Shown one piece after another: positions 42,601 through 54,600 of a stretch of DNA of 64,000 nt. Under the pieces are notes generated by a model that was not told where the DNA came from, did no database searches, and saw nothing but the letters and a program-made list of their open reading frames with translations. A program made the position numbers and the translations under genes. The stretch is from Adenophora triphylla var. japonica (taxonomy: Eukaryota > Streptophyta > Magnoliopsida > Asterales > Campanulaceae), in the NCBI GenBank assembly GCA_022495995.1, contig JAFEMH010000078.1, positions 930,001 through 994,000 on the forward strand, in the 5' to 3' direction. Positions within the stretch are counted from its first letter, which is position 1. Every line of letters starts with the position of its first letter.

Positions 42601-45600
42601 ATGAGTTATTTCCTCCGGATCAAATCAATGTAATGAAACGGGATATCAGAAACATGGAACAACGGTCTGATGAGTCTTCATATGAATATTACAACCGGTT
42701 CTTTTGCAAAAGTTGCCCGTATTATGACTTTGATGATGAGCAGTTGATTGTGTACTTTTATGGGGGATTAATTGTGCAAGATAAACGGATGGTGGATTCT
42801 TCTTGTGGAGGTAGTATTCTGAATAAAACTACCAGGGATGCAGAGAAATTGATAGAGGAATTGGCCAAGAGCACAAGAACTCATGAAAGAAGGTCTAGTA
42901 TTAGATAAGTCAGTGCAGCAGCAGCAGGATCTGGTAATAAAACTAGCAAGTTGGAGGCTAATGTTGAGGATGTTATGAGTTTGTTGAAAACATTGGTTCT
43001 GGGTCAGCAACCTCAACATTGTGGCATTTGTAATGATGTGACTCACCCGACTGTTCAAGAGATTAGAGGTAAACATTCCGTTTCTAGATCTCCTCCAGAC
43101 AGTTCCGAGGTATGCAAAATTTCTGAAGGAATTGTGTACTTTGAAGAGAAATTAGAAGGAAAGGAGTCAGAAAAAGGTTAAAGTCAGTGAGCATGTGTCT
43201 GCAGTTTATCAGAAGAAGTTGCCTAAGAAGTGTAGTGATCCGGATATGTTTGTGATTCCGGTGTCTTTGGGGGATGCTTCGGAGCATATGGCTATGCTTG
43301 ACTTAGGGGCCTCAATCAATGTGACGCCCTATGAGTTGTTTGAGAACCTAAAGTTAGGACCTCTATAGGATACTCGGGTGGTTATTCAGGTTGTTGACAG
43401 ATCTAATGCTTACCCTAAGGGGTTGATTGTGGATGTTCTGGTTCGGGTTGGTAAGCTCATATTTCCTGCAGATTTCTATATATTGGAGATGGATATGGAT
43501 CCTAAGGCTCCCATTCTGCTAGGGAGGAATTTTTTAGGCTGCTCTTTGGAGTAATTTTAGGAAAGTAATTAATTATTTCTTTACCTTATTATTTTCCTAG
43601 TATAAGTAGAAAGTTTTAATAGACTTTTAGGGATCTTATGTTTTCTTTTTAGATTTTTTACTTTAGAAAAACTCTTGGAGATTATTACTTTCATGGAGAA
43701 CTAATCTCTCTTGCTTTGAAATCAATTGTTTGAACCGTTCTTGAATTCAATTGAGGTTAATTTCTTTTCATCTCTTTAATCCTATTTATATTATCTCTTG
43801 TTCTTGTTTGTTAAATTGATTACTAGGATTTTGCAATTAGGCCGATTGTTTAAATCCTTGTTATTGATTTATTGCTAAAATCCTCTAAGATTGTGTCAAT
43901 TTAGGGTTTCACAAGTAGCATCTTTATAATCCATGTATGTGTCATAGTGGATTTTGAGTTAGGAGAGAATAAACAATTATCTATTTGAAATAACAATAGA
44001 AAGGGTTCTCGATTTTCATCTCTTAAATCGTTAATCAATTAGTATTTTATATCTAGACTGTGTCAGCTAGGTTTGAATATTGATTAGGGTTATTAGTGAG
44101 TGTGTCACTGCTTTTAACTAATATTAAAGAAAGCGATAGAGATTGAAATACATCTCGTGATCGAGTGAATATGATAAAATTGAAAAGAATTGATCGATGA
44201 TATTTAAATGACAGACGGGGACAATAATTAATCCAAAGTGATTTTCTTTACTTGTTTACAACCTAGTTTTTATTCCCGTCTTAGGAAGTAATCAAAAACA
44301 AGCTCAGACCCCCAATCTTGTCAAGTGACAATTGTGTGAACTTATAACCGTTCTTCGTGTTCGATCCTGGACTTGCTCTAGCTACATTATTGTGGCCAAG
44401 TCTTTGGTTAATTTGTAGGCGTGCGACTTTAGCCTATCAGTTAAGGATATGATCAAAGACTTTCGGATAAGTCTTATCACCTAGAAAGCCAGCCAAAGGT
44501 GAACAGTGAACTGTGGCAGCATTGTCCAATCTGGATTCAATTTTCAGCAGGAAGGAACAACCCAGAACTCCAGCAGTACTAAGACTGTACTTTTCCAGGA
44601 AAGGTCAACGTACGGTGACAGGGGAGCCACCGTAGGGCGACTCCAATCAGAGGAAAACTACGTACGATGGTCTGACTCCCAAAAATTTAAAACTCTATAT
44701 TATCAAAACAAGCTGTAAACAGACTCGGAAAACAGAACATAAACATGTTGGAATCGCAGATTAAGCACAAAACAACATATTTTGACATGCAAACACAATA
44801 AACAGATAAATAATCGAAAGTTAGACCCTTTAAAACAAATTTAATCCTAAAACTTGTTTTTATTTCAACAGCAAAGTTGCCACTGTGAATACCCTTACCT
44901 GGTGCCCGACACAACGGAAAGTTTCCAGTTTCTTTTATCATTAATTTGGGATATTTTAAGTGACAATAACTCTTTTAAACTTTGTTAAACAGGAGAGACG
45001 CCACCTCTGTTTTGATGAGGCCAAAATGGTGGAAAACCTGATTGAGACCTAGATTTGGAGGTTTAATTATGAGCGGGAAGACTTACAGTTCGACACCCAA
45101 TCTGCCCGGTCAATCCAGTCGATCTTTCTATTGTGTTATGTGTGTTGCAGACATAATTAAAACATATATTGACAAATAACAGGTTTTCACCCAAGATCTC
45201 CATGGCAAACATATTATTATATTTGCAAGAAAACTAAATAGGAGGATTAGGATTATACCTTCAATGGATCTAATAGAGCTAGGCATAGAAAGAAGAATCC
45301 TAGTGTTCTCGATTGATTCCTTGCTTGAACCAATCTTGGAATTTATGGTTCTTTGTTATCGGAGGTTGATGGATGATAGAGGATTGATGATTGTAAGGAT
45401 CCCAGGTGTACTTGTTGACTGCAAGAGTGAATCTTTCTAGCTTTCTAAGGATTGTATGAAGTAAGAATTTTTTTATCTAATGGAGAGCCCCTTTTGGTAG
45501 CCATAATACGTACTTATACTCGCAGCACCTGGAACATCCCAGGAAGTTGTTAAGGTAAAACTAGGATTAAACAAGCCTGAAAGGGCTGAAAGTTCGTTAT

Positions 45601-48600
45601 TCTGGTGGGAGTCCATACGATGACATGGGTCGGTGGCATTATCATTATCGCTGTTGCACCAGTCTACACTAAAACGGTCATAACTTCCTCTATGCACGTC
45701 CGATTCGCGAACCGTTTGAAGCGTTGGTTGGACACTAGACTGAAGGGGCTTTCCAACCATATCTTTTGTGAGGCCATTGCATTTATAGATTACTTATGGT
45801 GAATTTTTGAAGTAGCAATAACTGTTGAAACTTCTCAATTTTATGCCCATTTGTCTGAACTTGACGTCAAACCTTCCCCGAAAAAACTTGGATGAACCCT
45901 AGAGTGTCTAGGGAGGTATAATGAGTGATCTTTAGTATACGTAGAGTATTATACCTAGGTGAATTCCAAAAATGGGGTACTTAGAATTAAGTCTTTTCGT
46001 CTTCCTTTCTTTCTCTTTTGATGTTTCATAAGTTCGTATATCTCTTCGCGTATAGGCTTTAGAAATAAACGAGGACCATTAAGTTAGTGAGAATGTAGAA
46101 TTGTACCTGTAATGAAGCTAGCTCATCTGAGGTTGCAAGCATCTCTTTTGTATGCAGTAGGGGAAACATTTTCTGTAGAGGGGCCAAATTTCTTTCAGCC
46201 TGGTATAGTTTTCCTGACGCCAAATAGATTGAAGTGGTACTTGAAAATCCCATACCCCTTAGCATCATCCCAACCTATGCTGACAAAGAAAAATATATGG
46301 AATAAAAAAAGAGTTAAAACATGCAAGATGGAGGAGAAATGTAGCAGCCATACGGTGGGTAGCATCTGAAAACTAAACAATAACAACAACAACAACAAAG
46401 CCTTAATCTCAAAGTGATTTGGGATGAAACGTAAACACGCAACAGCTAACATGAAACGTAGCATGGACTCGTCGATTAGAGGTGAGAAAACAATGAAAAA
46501 GTGGAGACGTGGTTTAACACAAGGCAAAGCCCATATTTTGGTCACTAAAGAACACATGTTTTTAAAATGTGGTCAATGATGTTTTACACGTACTTTACAG
46601 AAAGTTTAACATCTGGAGAACACTAAATTGTGGACGTGTGAATGCCTAATTTTACTTAAGTGAATGAACCCTCAACATTAATTGATTGTATTATTAATGT
46701 CGCATATTTGATGAGATACATGTGAACTCAATCCGTGAATTTTTCTTTTACCGCTTGAAATCCGGTATTTTCGATTATTTGTTTTTAATTACTTGTTGTT
46801 AACTAGTTAATTTAATTGCTCTCTTAGTTAATAATTAAAATAAAAATAAAACCAGTCTGTTACTTTTATTGCTGAAAATCGAATTGTTGATAACGCAATT
46901 CCTTTTGGGATCGACCCTCGCTTACGCATGTTACTACTACGGTAACTAGTGCACTTGCTAGGAATTTTTATTACAAGTGGAGTTTTTCTCTATCAATTTT
47001 CATTTCTTCCGCAATTTTAATGATCACAAGACGCTTGAGGTGGTAGCTCTCTTAAATTCTTTAACTATGTTCGATTGTCTCTCCACCAAGATACTAGGGT
47101 TTGGGTTCTAGAGGGGCCAGTTAAATATTCTTGTAATCCCTTCTTTAAATTCCTGATTCATAATTCCACTCCTTCTCCTCTTCCCTTAGTGTCTTTTATT
47201 TGGAAGTCTAAAACCCCTTTCAGGATCAAAGCCTTTATGTGGACTGCAGTGCTTAATAAGCTAAACACTAATGATAATCTTCAAATCCGACGTCCTTTTA
47301 AATGTATCTCGCCTAACTGGTGTGTGAATTGTAAGATCTCCGATGAGTCGCATGACCATTTGTTTCTCCATTGTACGGTTGCTTGTGATCTTTGGAATCG
47401 GCTTTTTGAGGTGACATGTGAAAATTGGGTAAGCCCTAGATCGTTGATTTCTTTCTTGCAGATTCACTTCCTTGGGTTTGGGCGAGACAAAGATGCGATC
47501 CATCTTTGGGATTGTGGGGTTTCAACTATTATTTGGTGTATATAGATAGAGAGGAATAACAGGATCTTTCGAAATAATCATCTTCCGAACCCCTTATTAT
47601 GAGAGCGAGTTATTTCTTTACCTTCTCTTTGGGCATCAGCTAACGGTGCTTTTCAAGGAGGGTCTATTTCAGATTTGAAGAGAGATTGGGCTGCTGTGAT
47701 TGTGTAGTTTTTGTTTAGCTCTTCTTTTATTTTTTTGTAATCTGTTGGACTCATAGTTGTGAAAGGCTAGCACTTCTCTCACCCGCCTCGCCGTTTTGGC
47801 GCCTTTAGGGCTCGACCGCCTTTTGATTTTATGGCGGGCTGTTGTGCGCCTTTTAGACCAGGCGAGACGTTTCTTGGTTATGGTGAGAGGCGTGAGGAGT
47901 CCGCCTTTGTCAAAAGGTAATATGCGTATGTGTAGTGTTAAATTAGGTCATTTTGTAATTTTAGTTTCAATAATTTAATTTACCCAATGCGTTGTTTTGG
48001 GATAATATGGAGTAAAGATAGTTTGTTGTGTGCATGAGAAAGAAAGATATCCATAATTTCACTCGAGCGATCAAAAGAAAATAAGTATCATAAATAACAA
48101 ATTAGAATAACGACAAAGGAGTGGGACAAAAACACTACAAATAGCTTGCTTTATTCAAAATTTTAAAGGGAGGTTTGCAAATTTTTATATGTTTACTAAT
48201 TTAATTTGTTTATTCGCTTTACTTTAGGTCTCCTCTGTCATTTGAAGTTTTAAATATATCTTATGTTCATCACTAGGTATGGAATTATACATTTGAAATT
48301 ATATATTCGAATTCACCTATTTCACGCTTTTAAACGACTACTCATTTATTGATTTGAATATAAAATATGTTTTTTGTCTTAGAATTCTCACTTTTGGGTG
48401 TTTTAGTTGTGTTAAGTTGTTATTACATGTGAAATAGTGACCTTTATTTAATGCAAAATTCTTGTTCTCAACATGTTTAAGCTTTGTTTAATATATTTTA
48501 CATATATATTATTTTACTATTCCTTTTGTTCTATTTTACTGCCTTGCTCGCCTTTCGGCCACCTTTCAACCTCCTCGCCATTCGCCTTTTCCAGGAACTT

Positions 48601-51600
48601 CTTGCCCGCCTTTCGCCTTTAACAACTATGGTTGGACTCCTTGTCCATCTTGGTATATTCTTTTCTTTTATCTAATAAACATCTTTTCTTATTTTTTAAA
48701 AAAAGGAACTCATCTATATAAGCTTCGGCCTTTGGATAAAAGGCACAACAGTTGTTATCAAACCTTTACACTCCCCTCACATCAACACTAAATTGCAAGC
48801 GAACATCTCCCCATTAGGTGCATCACAAATCAAATAGAGCGCGGTATCATACTGGGCAAACAAATATAGAGTAGTTTAACTTGAGGCCTAAGACCTTGCT
48901 AAATCAGAGCTCTCATAACATGTGACCATCTCATCTCATCTAAAAGCTCAGAAGCCTGGAAAATGTTTATAAATTTCGACATCATATTGATTATAAGTTT
49001 GTCTTTACTTATATTGTTAACTAGGATAGAGGAGGGTATACAGAATTCCAGTAGAGAGCTTGATATTCATTTGCTGACTGCAGTTTTGAACAAACTTAAG
49101 CTTTAAGCAATTGGTTGACTAACAAGTTTAAAAGGAAAACAGAAAATAAAGAGACAACCTTCTCATGTCCCATTAACTAACCTCCAAAGGGGTCATTGGG
49201 CACCTCCCGTTAATGCGATTGAGATCAGGCGCAATCACACGATTTTTACGTTTGAACTTATCTCCCCACCCCTTTTTGCGCATCAACTCCATTTCACGAT
49301 ATTCAGCATTTCCTCCATCGTATACACAGCAAGAGAAGGCCACCATGTCCTACACTCAGAGATTTATGATATTAGTTATAAAAGCTTGAAAAAGGAACTA
49401 CAACAGAAGAATCATTTTTTAAATATGAATAGGGTAAGGAAAAACCATCAATATAAAAAGTTACCAGGAATAATAAAAAGGAAATGGCAGGGAACCAACC
49501 AAATCCAGCTAAAGATAGAGAAAAAAATAATACATAGTAATAAAAACAAATAATTAATTAAAAAGGCAGAAACCCTAAGTACCAAGAAAACAAATACACA
49601 GCTTCCGCCGAAGGTTAAAAAAGCACTCTATCTCGCAGCGGATGGAAAAAACTGTGTATCTAAGACCAAAGGTTGGCCTGCTGGAAAAAGCTAAACCCAT
49701 CTCCATGGGTTGCATCAGAAACTCATGTGAATTGGGAGGGGAGACTTAGAAAAAGGTTTAATTTATACTTAACCATAATTAAGTACAATTAAAAAAGGAA
49801 AAATTGCAAAAAAAAAATAAACATTGAAATATCGACTTTTTGTGGTTTTCACCATTAAACTAATTTCTTTTGCAAACTACACATTGTACTACTATTTTTT
49901 GCATCCATATTCACTATCACAAAAGGAGTCAGTAATTTCCCATTAAATGATCATGTGCAGCCCATGTGATCAAATCATAGGGGGTATTTTCGGTAGATTG
50001 GTATAAAAAAAAAAGATGCAAGGTTTAAATCTTTCTTTTAAAAACTGTAGGGGTAAATTAAAAAAAAAAACTTCTAAAACCTAAAATCCCCTCCCCTTTC
50101 TCTTCATTCATTAGGCAATGCAATTGAGTAATAGCATTCAACAAACCCACTTAATTATACAATTACATGGGTATTTCAGAATATAATTACATTTCAACAT
50201 AGTGATTTCGTCGAGAGAGTAGGCCACCAGATCATAATGGATATCGAATTTCATGGGGGACTTAGGATTTGCAGACGCCGGTAACGCATCCAACCATGGC
50301 AGTTGTGCATCGGCTGGTGGGTTTTACAGATAGATTGAGGTTGTGGTTTAAGGTTTGTGTGAGTAAGAGAGAGAGAGTCGGACGGAGGATGTAGAAAGAG
50401 AGAGACGAAGGGAGAGATGGAGGGTGGTGGAGGTAGCAGTTGAGGGACGGGGTGGTGGATAGAAGATGGAGTCTGTAGAAGAGGAGAAGAAGGGTTTAGT
50501 TTAGAGTTATTCAATTTAAACCCTTAAATTTAGCAATATTAACAAAGATCTCTTATCCTTTACTTTATGATTTTTCATATCAAGCCCTTGATAGTCATTT
50601 TGTTTAATTTGCTCTATATTCCTATTTTGCCCTTAATAAATCGGCCATATGCATTGCACATGATCATTTAACGTGAAAAAACAAACCCCATTAGTGATAG
50701 TGACTATGGATGCAAAAAAATAGTAGTGCAATGTGTTATTTGCAACAGAAATCAGTTAAGTGATGAAAACCACAAAAAGTCAATAGTTCAGTGAATTTTT
50801 TTTTTTTTTTGCAATTTTTCCTTAAAAATAATAAATAAACCAATAAAAAATGAATAACAAGGAAAGTATAAATTGTCTGCAAGAAAACAACTCTTCCTAT
50901 GCTTCAGTTACAGATTTCAAGAAATTTTTGTATTAGTGGAAGCCCTATTCCCATGTATAAGAAAGGAAAACAGGCCTTGATATGATAAATACAATTTGGA
51001 TTTCATACCTCTTCAAAACGAAGGTGGATGGATACATACTTCCCAGCAGAACTTGAACTATTCTCAGTCATTCGTTTGACTAGTTTATTTGCAAGTTTTG
51101 TGATAGAAGAAGAAAATCGCAATGCTTCATAGTTGGCTAGGCATCTCAGAAACTGTATATTAGGGGGAAGGTTATTTGCCAATCTATTTGCAAAGGGTGC
51201 AATTCGGATAATTCTGCAATACATATGTCAAGAATTAGGAAGGTAACCAATGGCCATTGACTAGATCAAAGTCAATTACTAAAATTTACAAAAATCAAAA
51301 ATAGAGGGAAATTAATCTTCGTTACTTTCTAGTAGTATCATGATTTCCATCTCATCTACCATTTTTCACGAACTGGCAATGTTATGCTCACTGAAAAATA
51401 TACTCCCTCCAAACAAATTAAGTGCTCCATTTAGCTGAAACACGTGGATCAAAGAAACCCATTTGACTTAATTAAACTAAAAAAGTAGTGGATACAAATG
51501 CTTTACATGTGCGCTCTACAAACCACTTGTGGATACAAGTGATTCTTGCATTTCAAAAAAGGAAAGTGATCACTTATTTTGGACGCTCCAAAAAGGAACA

Positions 51601-54600
51601 TGTAGCACTTATTGTTGATACGAGGGAGAATATTGTATCATTCAGTTATGCCCGAATGTTGTTAAAGTTTAGTAATTGTAGTCATGGGAACATTTCTTGT
51701 GCATTCGGCTAACTTGGCAAGAAGTCCTTTCCTTTAGTTAACTAACGTGCATAAACCAAATAACATCATTACAACAGTTCATGGTATTAGAATATTGCAG
51801 CATATATAATCATTACAACAATATTGGAGGTTCCACCAACAGTACAATGTATCAGCAGACAGGCCATAAGTATATTAAAAGAGTCTGGAGGGGGTATTTT
51901 CTTAATCCATGTGCTTAGTCAAACCGCCGTCCCTTTTCTATTGAGATGGAGGTAGTAGCATTTTCTCCTGTCCAAATACAGAGTACTCTGGACCAGCCAT
52001 AGCAATTTATCATCTGTCTATGAAATTTCCATCAGTTCAGAAGAAGCCAAGCTTTGACAAGGGTGGATCCAGAATCCCTTGTAGATCATGAAACATAAGA
52101 AAACATTTCATCACTATTGCAAAATCATTGCACCTTTCTCCATGTCAATAAAGACATGACAATAAAGTCTGATCACAACGGATACATACAGATCATTGCT
52201 TTTAATAGCTAAGGCCAGGTATGGATGTGTCGAGGCATTCAGTTTCTCTAGACTCAACATTAATTTTTTTAATGAACAAAGCTACTTGATCTGTTCGAAT
52301 AGAAGAGGTAAGTATTACTTTTTCGAGCCGCCCCAAAGAGTAATTCCTATTAAGGAAACTGTTTTATATGATGAAATGATAAAGTTTTATTACTCATTTC
52401 AAATAATCCCACCTAATTTAAATTCGAATAGCACCTATGTTTTGAGGAGAGGTTTAGGAAATTAGTGTATATTCACTACTTTTCAATTGGGGCGGAAGTC
52501 GTAAAATTTTATATCAATTTACATGCATTATGTATATGCTACATCGTTTTCACATTTGTCCCTCGTATCTCCGATTGCAGGAACCAATTATTTTAATCAT
52601 TGAGTATCAATAACTGCAGTACTCTAAAAGTTACTGAATATAACACATAGATATATGTAACTAAAAATACCAACCTTTGCTCCAGTAATACGGGATAAAC
52701 TTCCTCCAGATAGTAACTAGCAGGAGCCCATGCTTGGACCCTAGAATTTGGTATATTGCTGATATTGAAATCATATTTTTCCATCAATTCCGTAGGGACC
52801 TCCTTCACTACTTTTACATGACCCTGGAGGGTCGTTATGAAATGTTCCTCATCATAAATATCACCAAACTCGCTGCAAAATTTAACAATGAAATGATAAA
52901 AAACAGGAGTAGATATTGTTGTTTCAGCTATTTCGTAAAGCTATAACTGAAGAAAAGGGAAATAACTAACACATTAATTCTATAATGTAAAATTGCATAT
53001 ATCCAATAATGTGAAAACATAAAGCGGAGTATCAGTAATAGACACATTTTAAATCAGCTATGATTGCAGTGGTCATCTTTGATCTCTTATTTTTCTACTT
53101 ACCCACGCATGCCAAAACTTTTTACAGTTTTTTTTTCTCTATATCACTTATCTCATAACATAGATGGATCTATATAATCATCAGTTTTCATATCATATGC
53201 ATAGCAATTGGAAACCATAGATTAGCTTTCTCTCGAGATGTAAACAGAAACGAAAACTTAAGGAAGCTAATAACTTACCTAGAATCCCTCCAGACATTGT
53301 GAAAATCAAATCGGGGAATGAGTAATGTCGCATTCAATAGCCCTGCCAATGCCACCGCATTGCATATCTGTGATACAAGGAGTTATGGTTAAAGACAATA
53401 TTGTATAATGAAATGGGTATATGCAAGGTCACATTAACAACTTCCAACATGGCACTTGTTAAAGAAGGATTTACATTTGGGCTCACAAGGCATTGGAGGC
53501 GACGTCAATGCAAAACCACTCTTTGAAGAGGTGTGTACTGTAGTTTCCTCAAATAGGATTATACTCCCTCCGTTCCGAAATGATCTTCCTACTTTTTTAG
53601 TTGTTAGTTCAAATGAAATTTAAGCAATAATTTTAGGTTCACTTAATTAGGATAATGAAAATCTAAAAGTTGTCTTCGATAGTATTTATAATGGTGTATC
53701 AATAAGAAGTTTTAGATTTTCATTAGGATAATTAACTTAACCTAAAATTATTGTTCAATGTTTTTTCAATGTTCAATGTTCAATGAGAGACTTTAAAAGA
53801 GAGCGAGAAGTGAAACTTCCCTGAGAATCTAAAGTCCAAGATCGCTTATCTGAACACTCCAAAACTCTATGAGATGAAAGGATTTCAAGAAAAACCACAA
53901 TCTCCTGAGACTCTCGATCATATAAATTGCGAGTCAAATGCAAGTTCCACGAAAAAGAATTTTCGTCTTGAACAACAAACTGAGAAATATGGATGTTCTG
54001 AAGAGAGATTCGATATAAACGAGGGAAAGATGTCGACAAAGGGTTATTACCAATCCAATGATCCTCCCAAAACCGAATACGCTCGCCATTCTCAGCAAGT
54101 AAGCGTATATGAGGTTTTAACAAATGAAAGCATGAATGAATGGATAAATTTCCAAGGACTTGCATGAGAAGAAGATGATAATATGTCAGCATCCCAGCCA
54201 TTAGATTGAATTCCATACTTGCTCCTAATAACCTTGTGTAGAGAGAGTGTGATTCCAAAGGGAACCGCCATAACCATTTACTTGCAAGGGAAATGATTCT
54301 AAAAATAAAGTTCCCGAGACCGAGACCAAGACCAAGACCAAGACCAAGACCTCCCTCTTCCTTCAGCCGTCTTACCTTCTCCCAAGCCACTGAGTGATCC
54401 TTATGACAATCTTTTCTCCCAGCCCACAAAAACTTTGGTATTAAGCCGTCAATCCTCTTTGCTATCCGAAACTGAAACCTTAACAAGGATAGGTAATTTG
54501 GAATAATTACCAAACCATGCAATGTACTATACCCTATATTTCACAAAGAATAATGTACTATGTAGTGACATCTTAATGCAATGTACTTTTTGATTTTATT

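Larger units (their letters stand above)
40597..44440 (+). mobile_element. Athila-like Ty3 retrotransposon with internal deletion
   Basis: The left LTR (about 40597..41813) and right LTR (43530..about 44440) share over 800 bp at roughly 95% identity. Between them lie gag (from about 41919) and an aspartic protease, after which the sequence jumps into the middle of the right LTR. RT, RNase H, integrase and the 5' part of the right LTR are deleted. The right LTR continues with GTGTTCGATCCTGGACTTGC, a typical Ty3 LTR end region. Confidence 0.85.

Noticed and set aside
29652..44440. Endogenous pararetrovirus sequence
   Set aside because: The gag and DLGAS-type protease frames together with long LTRs fit Athila-like Ty3 elements; no movement-protein or pararetroviral coat motif was seen.
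50251..50514. 87-codon minus-strand frame ending in RLQILSPP
   Set aside because: It is mostly pyrimidine-rich leader-like sequence; at best a short captured gene start in the MULE, not a gene of its own.
53874..54167. 97-codon plus-strand frame
   Set aside because: It is the antisense shadow of the LINE protein on the minus strand.
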